Shown here: positions 57,196 through 64,000 of the stretch, piece after piece | Layout: each line of letters begins with the position of its first letter | Position numbering within the stretch: the stretch's first letter is position 1 | From: Cercophora sp. LCS_1 | Taxonomy: Eukaryota; Ascomycota; Sordariomycetes; Sordariales; Lasiosphaeriaceae | DNA: 64,000 bases | NCBI GenBank assembly: GCA_036250225.1 | Contig: JAPZLL010000008.1 | Location: 1-64,000, forward strand | Reading direction: 5' to 3' | Position numbers and translations under genes: made by a program | The notes under the pieces: model-generated | Database searches by the model: none | What the model saw: only the letters and a program-made list of their open reading frames with translations | Told to the model about the DNA's origin: nothing

Positions 57196-58342
57196 ATGGA
57201 CTACTCTGCACCTAGCAGCCCAGAGTCCCTCTACGGCGTCAACCCAAGACCAGCGGCCACCCGCAGCTGGATCCCGCTCTTCAACAAGATGGTGGTGCAC
57301 GAAGAGAACCTCCGGGTCGAGAAGCAGGAACGTGTGTCCCTTATGTTCTCGGCCCTGCCAACGTCCATCCAGAACCGACTCCCGCCCATACCCTCCATCC
57401 GGAGGACCGTGACCATGCCTATGCGCGGGTCCATTATGCACATGCCCTTCTCCTCGGGTTCCTCGACGCCCCTGTCCGAAGCCGACACCGAAGTCATGAG
57501 TGTCGAGGGGAGTGAAGACGCCGCTCTCATGGAGAGCATCGACTACTCCTCGACGGGCTACTCCTCAGCACGGAACTTCATCTCCACACTCGGCACCCGA
57601 CCAGTCACCCCAGACCATGGGAACCAGTCCGGCGTGGATTGGAGATATGCCAAGCAAGGTAATTGACAGTATAGGCGGTGCATTGGCCGGTTGCTGATTT
57701 GTCCTAGGGCTCGACCTCGTCATCAACTCGGGCCGAGAATCCAACCCGCACCCTCGCTCCGACTACCACTACAACTCCGCCTTTGAGCGCTCTTCGTATG
57801 TTACCGGAGTCGGTTATCTTCTTGACGGTCTGCCACGCGATCTAGACGACACCGAAGTCATGATGCTGCAACGGTCCATCCCGCCATCTCTTGCCGACTC
57901 GCTTGAATTCCAAGATGCCCGGCGTCGAGGGGACGCAGGAATGCAGCGACCAGAGCGCCAACGGAACCTGGTTCACATGATTGTGCTCCATGTGCTCATG
58001 ACGTTGCAAGCGTGGATCTGCTGGGCGCTGCCGCATGTCCTGTTCTTCCTCGGGGAGACAATGCGGGTTGAGAGAGAGTACAAGGTGACGCAGACGCTGC
58101 TGGCGGTGGCGACGGCCTGGTTCAATGCGGTGAGAAGTATGGGCGACGGTTTAGCGGGCCAGATCGTAGCAGATGCGTTCCGGTATACCACTAAAGGGGT
58201 CGAGAGTGCGCTCAAGGATTTTGCTAACCCCGACGTGAGGAACGCTGGCTATGGCGCGTACGGTAACGGAACAGGTTACAGCAAAAATGGGGGTGCGTAT
58301 CAGAGAAGGAACAGGCGAGGGGTGCAAACCGAACAGACCTAA
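57196..58342 (+). CDS. Unrecognised fungal membrane-associated protein
   Basis: Exons 57196-57658 and 57708-58342 join to 365 residues across a 49-nt intron (GTAATT donor, TTGCTGAT branch site, CCTAG acceptor). I do not recognise the family. The first 150 residues are Ser/Pro-rich with a short conserved-looking start (MDYSAPSSPESLYG) and a basic helix RSWIPLFNKMVVHEENLRVEKQERV. Residues about 150-230 contain SGRESNPHPRSDYHYNSAFE and a helix. A long hydrophobic segment (MIVLHVLMTLQAWICWALPHV) followed by LFFLGETM is a likely membrane hairpin. An amphipathic stretch comes next and the tail is Gly/Tyr/Arg-rich. It looks like a real, expressed fungal gene because codon bias and splice signals hold across both exons. 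Confidence 0.75.
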
Positions 58343-58923
58343 AGGAAAAGGGAGTTGTAGATATGATCAGGACGCATGGCGTAGAAATGGGCTCTCAACG
58401 TTTAGTCTCCTAGGTTGAAGTTGCATATATTTCTCATGGCATACAGGAAATACAGGCTGCGGGCGTTATGATAGCTGATGGATTAGATTGGCAAAGTTGT
58501 TATAAATCATCATCAGGAGATTCATGGAATGTAAGTCGTTGTTTCTGGCCCGATGGTAGCGAAGTTGTCGTGTCGGAATTGGGAATATAGTTGTGCTTGA
58601 TGAAGCCCGGACCCTCGGGTCAAGCCTCAAGATGAGAAGCCAAGAATTCAAGCATGCCAAGGGTCCAAACGCCCAATGGGATCCCGGCCCAACAGCATGC
58701 ACGGCGCCACATCTAATCCATGCAAGTCCCGCGATAAGATAAACACCCTAGAACAGCTGGAAATTTTCTGTTCTCCAAGTCCCGAGTCCAAGCCAATCAC
58801 CCAATTCCTCAAACAGATTTTGCATCAACGACGGTCACTTCCTGCCCCAATTGTTCACCCCCAACCCAAGGCAGGACTGCTTATCGACCGCATTGACTGA
58901 CGGGCCCCCTACAATCGGCCACG
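58343..58923. promoter_or_regulatory. Intergenic region upstream of cyt-19
   Basis: 580 nt with the 3' UTR of the preceding gene and the helicase promoter. No gene seen. Confidence 0.45.
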
Positions 58924-60969
58924 ATGATGAAGACGAGCGTGATGCGCCAGGCGCGCCTGGCCCGCGTTGCCCTCAGCGCCGCCAGCCGCCTGCACATTGC
59001 CTCAAGGCCATACCCGTCTGCAGTCTCTGCTCTCTCCGCAACCCCCAGAACCACCGCATCGCCATGTCGCACACTCTGGAGCCCCCTGGTGCGACTTTAC
59101 TCGAGCGAAGCCGCCGTCCCCAAATCCAATGACTCCTCGGGCTTAATCACCCGGTTCGAGGACCTCAGCAAACTTGGCGTTGAAGAGGAGATAGTCCAGG
59201 CCATTACCAGGGGAATGGGTTACGAAAGCATGACAGATGTTCAGAGCCAGACAATAAACGCGGCACTCGACGGAAAGGACCTGTAAGCTTGGGATGCCAT
59301 TATCACTGTGTTGCCCACTGGCTGACACGACTCTAGCATTGCCCAGGCCAAGACAGGCACTGGCAAGACCCTGGCTTTCCTCGTCCCTGTGCTCCAGAGA
59401 ATCCTTAGGAAACAACCTGAGCTTGCCACACGGGCACGCCGTATCCGCCCCAGATCCGATGATATTCGCGCCATTGTCGTCTCGCCCACTCGCGAACTTG
59501 CCGAGCAGATCGCCGTCGAGGCGTCCAAGATTGTCAGGGGAACTGGAATCGTTGTGCAGTGCGCCGTGGGAGGTACCCAGAAGGGAAGCATGCTGCGCAA
59601 GACACAGCGAGAGGGTTGCCACATCTTGGTTGCCACTCCTGGCCGTCTTTACGACCTGCTGAGCGATCCTAGTGCCAGAATTGCTGCACCGAACCTGGAA
59701 GCGCTGGTTCTCGATGAAGCCGACCGAATGATGGAGACGGGCTTTTCGGAGGAACTCGCCAACATCACACAACTCCTGCCGAATCGTGCCCAGGTTCCTC
59801 GCCAGACGCTCCTATTCTCGGCAACCATCCCGAAGAATGTCATTGGCTTGGCCAGGTCATACATTGATCCCAACAACTTCGAGTTCGTCCAAACCATCAA
59901 GGCGGACGAGGTCCAGACTCACGACAGGGTGCCGCAGCACATTGTTCCTTGCAAGAGCCTTGCCAACGTCTACCCAACACTGATGGAGCTGCTTGAGCGT
60001 GAGAACAAGGAGGCACAAACCGCGGAAGCCCCTCCTTTTAAGGCCATCATTTTCCTCCCCACCACTTCGAGTGTGCAGCTTATTGAGGGTCTGTTCAGGC
60101 GGATGAGGTATCAGGACAGGAGTTTGCCGATGAGTTGGGAAATCCACTCCAAGCTTACCCAGAATAACCGGACAAGATCCGCCGAGGAGTTCAGGAAAGC
60201 CCGATCTGGCGTGCTCATCTCGTCCGACGTGACAGCCCGAGGCATGGATTTCCCCAACATCACGCACGTTATCCAGGTTCACCTTCCCAAGGACCGCGAA
60301 ACGTACATCCACCGCCTTGGTCGCACCGCAAGAGCAGGCAAGAACGGTGAAGGCTGGTTGTTGGTTGCAGACGTTGAGGTGCCCCTCGCCAGAGACCGGC
60401 TCCCGGGTCTCCCCATCCAGCGCAACACCTCTCTTGAGTGTGCTTCAGTCGATTCCCGCAGTGGAGATGTGCCAGAGCAATTTGAGAGGATCAAGGAAGC
60501 CGCTTCCCGCCTGCCAGAACATATGTTGCCAGATGCATACCGCTCACTACTTGGCGGTCTGGGCGACGTCCCCAAGAGGCACCTGGTCCGGGAGCTGAAC
60601 CAGCTCATGATCGACGGCTTTGGCGTGGACGATATTCCGACTGTTTCGAGGAAAACTGCCCAGCAACTTGGCAATGTCGAGGGCCTCAACGTTGGCTCTG
60701 CTCACCCACGGGATCACGCACTTGGCCATGGCCGCACCCCCAGTGGTTCGAGATTCGGCGGCCGAAGCGATGATCCGTTTGAGTCTCGTCTTGGTGACGC
60801 TTTGCAGTCCGATAATGGCTTCAGCCGGGGCCGCAGCAGCGGAGGCTTTGGAGGCCGTGGTCGTGGCAACGGTGGAGGTTTCTCGCGAGGCCGTGGTTAC
60901 GGTGGTGACCGCAGGGGTGGCCGCGGAGGCGACCGCTCATGGGGCGGAAGGTCAGAATCGTCCTTTTAA
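58924..60969 (+). CDS. cyt-19: Mitochondrial DEAD-box RNA helicase, CYT-19/Mss116-like
   Basis: Exons 58924-59282 and 59337-60969 join to 663 residues; the 54-nt intron has GTAAGC donor and GCTGACAC branch site. CYT-19/Mss116 is an RNA chaperone that helps group I and II introns fold in mitochondria. The first 60 residues are Arg/Ser/Ala-rich without acidic residues, as in a mitochondrial presequence. Motifs run in order: Q-like region with VQSQT, motif I AKTGTGKT, Ia PTRELAEQ, GG, TPGR, II DEADR, III SAT, V SDVTARGMD and VI HRLGRTARAG. The C-terminus after about residue 590 is an Arg/Gly (RGG-type) tail, typical of this subfamily and used to tether RNA. The intron falls just before motif I, inside a Leu codon. 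Confidence 0.95.
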
Positions 60970-61770
60970 GTGACGAACTACCGTTTTCCTCCCAGTGCTT
61001 CACAAGCAAGCGCGATGAGGGTTGGTTTTGATTGCATATGCGGTGGTGTATGTGTGGATGTGTTTGAATAAGCTGGGTAGCATAGTGCTGGCGTTCCGGG
61101 ACCCTTCCATTCCCTCTTCCTGCTCGGTTTAAAAAGCTTTGTGTGTTTCTGTGTTTCGGGGTTGGGGTCTAAACGGGACTTGCCTACACATTATATCCAT
61201 TGTACAATACATAAAGGGGGTCGGTTAGGTTAGGGGGGCGACGGTTATGGCGACCTTCTGAACATAATTGGGATACAGGGGGTATGTCATTGCGACGATG
61301 AACTGGGAAAGGGGGTTACGGTGCGCTGGGTTTCGCGACTGGGAAAGGCACTCATCTCCGCTACGACATGTTTTATACCACTACTTATGTAGAATGCCCC
61401 TTGTTCAGATGATGATCGCTATCTTGAATGTATGTATGTACGATACATAATGTAGATAAAACCTCTCGGGATCAACCGCCTTGGATCAATTCTCTTGGAA
61501 TCTGTTGGCTCGTCACATCTCCTTTCAACAACACATGGTCTTTTCTTTGTTCTGGCTTGTTACTATTGCAATGTCTTTTCGAAATGACTAAACGATATTC
61601 ACACAGACGAACGGGTTCGGTCAAAAGGCCATTATTATGCTACCGCTAGGAAAGAAACTCCATAACGCCGCGCAAACTACCGCGGTATCAAGACGAAGGA
61701 TCTCTATCTACCTATCTGAATTCAGCGACATCTCTCCCCAATTACGCTGAGCAAAACCGCAAAAAAAAAC
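60970..61770. other. Convergent 3' region between cyt-19 and the Dicer gene
   Basis: 800 nt, T-rich in parts, with tracts of TATGT type around 61430-61450. It should hold both 3' UTRs. No gene seen. Confidence 0.5.
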
Positions 61771-64000
61771 CTAAATGGCCGTCGCATGCTCTTCCTCCTC
61801 ATCGTCCTGGCTGCCCTCCTCGACCAAACAACCACACGCAAACCCCCCCTTGAACTCCTCTTTCGACATACCCTCCAAGATCCGCGCCGCCTCCCTAGCC
61901 GCAGCGAGCTTCGCGTACCGGCTACTTGTAGCCATGGCATGCGCCAGCATCTTTCCATGCACCCACACGCCACAAACAACCTGCTGCATCCTGCCCCTTC
62001 CGGCAATGAGATCAGCCGCGCTCCCGACATCGCCCTCGGCAACGATACCGGCCTCCTTGACGAGCAGTCTCCAATCGAGACACTTGAACTTGCTCTGCAT
62101 CAAGAAACCCACCAGTGTGACGGGATGCTTGTTGGCAAAGGTGTCGTACTGTCGCATGTCTTTGAACCACGAATACAGGTGGTCGTCGAAGAAGCGCTGG
62201 ACGGAGGAGAAATCGTAGCTGCTGTCGACAAATATGGCGCCAATATAGGCCTCGACTACGTCGGGCAGGCACTTGGGTGGCTGGGAGCACTCGATCCAGA
62301 AGTTTCGTCTAAAGTCGGACTCCTGGCCGCCTGCTGCGACGGCGGCTTCTTTGGCTTGTTGGAGGGCTAGTTCCATCTCCAGCACGTACTGGTGGAGGCC
62401 TTGGAGGACCTGGGACGAGCTTGCGTGGATGGAGCGGTGGAAGCCTAGGTAGAAGCCGAGACAGCCGAGGAACTGGTTGGAGATCATGGCCATTTTGTGC
62501 TCCGTCAGCCACTGGGGATCCGCGGAAGGAAAGCGGTGGAAGAGGTGGTCGATGCAAACCATATCTAGGAGGGCGTCGCCGAGGAATTCCAGGCGCTGGT
62601 ACGAAGGGAGGCCCTCGTATGATGTCGGGTAAGTGGGATGCTGAAAGGCCGATCGGAGAATCTGAGGGTGTGTGAAGCGGTAGCCCATTTGCTCATAGAA
62701 CCGGTCCGCCATGTCCTTTTGGACAACGGTTGGGGTGGCGGTTTGCCACGAGGGTGGCTTGTACTGGGCAAAGTATTCCGCGTAAGAGGTCATGGTGTGA
62801 TTCGGGTCTTTGACGACGGCTGTCACAGCGCGCACTGCCATGTCGAAGGGGTTGGGCGTTCCCTTCCCGGTGAGGTAGGCCGCGCCAATCATAGCCTCGC
62901 AGACGTCGGCGATGGACTTGTCGGCAAGCGTGTGCTGGGTTTTGGCAGTGGCGCGCTTGCCTCTCGTCAGTGTCAACCCTTCCGGGTACCAGGAGCGACG
63001 GCTGAATGCCATGGACCGCACAAACTCCTCGAGCTTTACTTCGAGAGCATTGTTCAAGAGATTCTGGTTGCAGACGAGGAGCATGCGGTCGACGTGGTAA
63101 TCGAACTCTCCCTTGTCCGGAATCAGGGTGAAGAGGGAGATTGTGGTGGCCATCTTGAGGAAGCAATCGCCCAAGAACTCGAGCCGTTCATAGTTGTTGC
63201 CCATGCCCGCCTGGAAGTTGATCTTCTCGACGTCGTGCTCATCCGAATTGTCACTGTCCTTGGTAAAAGCCTCCAGCGCGAGGTCGGGACGAACATCATC
63301 TAAACCCATGAGCCTGAAAGCGTCGAGAGCAATCAGGTTCTGTTCTATGCGGTGGATAATGGCTGGGAAATTGTAGGCCATCGCTACTACGTCAACGGGC
63401 AGCCGCGAGATAGTCATCGGCTGCAGAATCAAGAAGCATTGCTTCGGTTCGAGATCCTCGTCCCCAATATCGTCGTCGAGGAGGTTGCGTCGAATGGGTA
63501 ACAATTCTGCCTCCACAACAGGCTGGTTCTCGTCGAACTTGAGTTTGGCGTGGGCCTTGGCCCAAAGACTAACGCTGTAGTTGTAGATGTCACGGGACAC
63601 GCCGGATTTTGTCCACACTCTATGCCTCGGACTAACAACTCCCTCGGGCACTAGGTCCCTCGGCTTCATGTCGGTGCGGCGACCGCGTACAAAGAACTTC
63701 CGAGCACCATCATACTCGTCAGAGATGAGCTTGTTGCAGAAGAAATCATCAGGCTCATTGCCCGAGTATTCGATGCTCTCGCTCTGCTGAACAAATCCAA
63801 TCGTGCTCCAGTCCAATATCTCGTTCAGGTTTGCCGAAGCAAAGTCGATACCGTGAATGGTCGAGGCAGGAGCCACAAAGTACGGCAGTTGAGCTGCCGT
63901 CGCCTCATACTTCTTGCTGAAAACATCTCGGAAGATGGCCAGCGTGAAGGCAGTCAAGCCGGCCAAATCCGCATCGCCGACTTCAAGAGAGCCCGGAACA
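61771..64000 (-). CDS. dcl-1: Dicer-like ribonuclease, C-terminal part (cut by window edge)
   Basis: The open frame runs from the right edge (no start codon within the window) to a stop at 61771-61773, giving about 742 residues without an intron. Dicer cleaves double-stranded RNA into small RNAs; in Neurospora DCL-1 is also needed for meiotic silencing. RNase IIIa has NYERLEFLGDCFLK with KSIADVCEAMIGAAY. RNase IIIb has YQRLEFLGDALLD with LPDVVEAYIGAIF. The acidic catalytic residues are therefore present in both. The end (from about HPVTLVGFLMQS) matches the position of the dsRNA-binding domain, with an acidic tail. The helicase and PAZ parts lie outside the window. The assignment to dcl-1 rather than dcl-2 is by overall wording and the insert between the two RNase III domains, so it is moderately sure. 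Confidence 0.9.
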   Translation of the reverse strand, partial: VPGSLEVGDADLAGLTAFTLAIFRDVFSKKYEATAAQLPYFVAPASTIHGIDFASANLNEILDWSTIGFVQQSESIEYSGNEPDDFFCNKLISDEYDGARKFFVRGRRTDMKPRDLVPEGVVSPRHRVWTKSGVSRDIYNYSVSLWAKAHAKLKFDENQPVVEAELLPIRRNLLDDDIGDEDLEPKQCFLILQPMTISRLPVDVVAMAYNFPAIIHRIEQNLIALDAFRLMGLDDVRPDLALEAFTKDSDNSDEHDVEKINFQAGMGNNYERLEFLGDCFLKMATTISLFTLIPDKGEFDYHVDRMLLVCNQNLLNNALEVKLEEFVRSMAFSRRSWYPEGLTLTRGKRATAKTQHTLADKSIADVCEAMIGAAYLTGKGTPNPFDMAVRAVTAVVKDPNHTMTSYAEYFAQYKPPSWQTATPTVVQKDMADRFYEQMGYRFTHPQILRSAFQHPTYPTSYEGLPSYQRLEFLGDALLDMVCIDHLFHRFPSADPQWLTEHKMAMISNQFLGCLGFYLGFHRSIHASSSQVLQGLHQYVLEMELALQQAKEAAVAAGGQESDFRRNFWIECSQPPKCLPDVVEAYIGAIFVDSSYDFSSVQRFFDDHLYSWFKDMRQYDTFANKHPVTLVGFLMQSKFKCLDWRLLVKEAGIVAEGDVGSAADLIAGRGRMQQVVCGVWVHGKMLAHAMATSSRYAKLAAAREAARILEGMSKEEFKGGFACGCLVEEGSQDDEEEEHATAI

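Noticed and set aside
1..64000. Transposons, RIP-mutated repeats, 5S rRNA and CRISPR-like arrays
   Set aside because: I found no long repeats, integrase or transposase motifs, strongly AT-shifted islands, conserved 5S segments or regularly spaced repeats on either strand.

Overview
The window looks like nuclear DNA of a filamentous ascomycete, most probably a Sordariomycete of the Sordariales/Chaetomiaceae kind. The reasons are short GT-AG introns (mostly 49-113 nt) with CTAAC/CTGAC branch points, GC-rich coding sequence, C/T-rich promoter tracts, and orthologues of Neurospora genes such as cyt-19, dcl-1 and mob-3. No bacterial genes, CRISPR arrays, rRNA genes or intact transposons were found. 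I support 16 protein-coding genes; exon joins were worked out by hand from splice sites, frame and family conservation.

Layout. 0.6-8.3 kb: a giant intronless Tao3/Mor2/Furry-type morphogenesis scaffold (-). 11.4-13.6 kb: NADPH-cytochrome P450 reductase (+). 17.6-19.5 kb: a two-RRM RBMS/MSSP-type RNA-binding protein (+) with a long intron-bearing leader. 20.1-21.4 kb: RIO2 kinase (-), divergent from the tiny V-ATPase subunit e gene vma9 (+, 21.9-22.2 kb). 22.6-23.5 kb: ARV1 (-). 24.0-25.9 kb: a LysM protein without a visible secretion signal (-). 26.9-28.0 kb: a wax-synthase-like membrane acyltransferase (-). 28.8-32.5 kb: condensin SMC2 (+). 32.8-34.5 kb: a membrane-anchored MOSC protein (-). 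34.5-42.9 kb: more than 8 kb without a supportable gene. 42.9-45.3 kb: a Zn2Cys6 transcription factor (+). 47.1-49.0 kb: MOB3/phocein (-), divergent from the zinc chaperone ZNG1 (CobW, +, 49.7-51.1 kb). 52.0-54.8 kb: NOT2 of CCR4-NOT (+). 55.6-56.2 kb: an ER-type CUE protein (+). 57.2-58.3 kb: an unrecognised membrane protein (+). 58.9-61.0 kb: the DEAD-box helicase CYT-19/Mss116 (+). 61.8 kb to the right edge: the RNase III half of a Dicer (-), cut by the window end.

This is housekeeping chromosome rather than a gene cluster. Loose themes are hyphal morphogenesis signalling (Tao3, MOB3), ER/sterol biology (CPR, ARV1, CUE protein) and RNA metabolism (RRM protein, RIO2, NOT2, CYT-19, Dicer).

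The most unusual observations concern gene structure. The RRM gene carries a 93-nt tandemly duplicated, in-frame segment bounded by CAG|GT at both ends, which looks like intron birth by internal duplication. NOT2 has an in-frame TGA inside a conserved motif, and a 654-nt intron holding a well-formed small ORF. ZNG1 needs a 12-nt microexon to restore its conserved NEFGDS motif. SMC2 and CPR have introns that are multiples of three and free of stops, at functionally critical positions. Several genes show leader features (overlapping uORFs, G-quadruplex motifs) that suggest post-transcriptional control.
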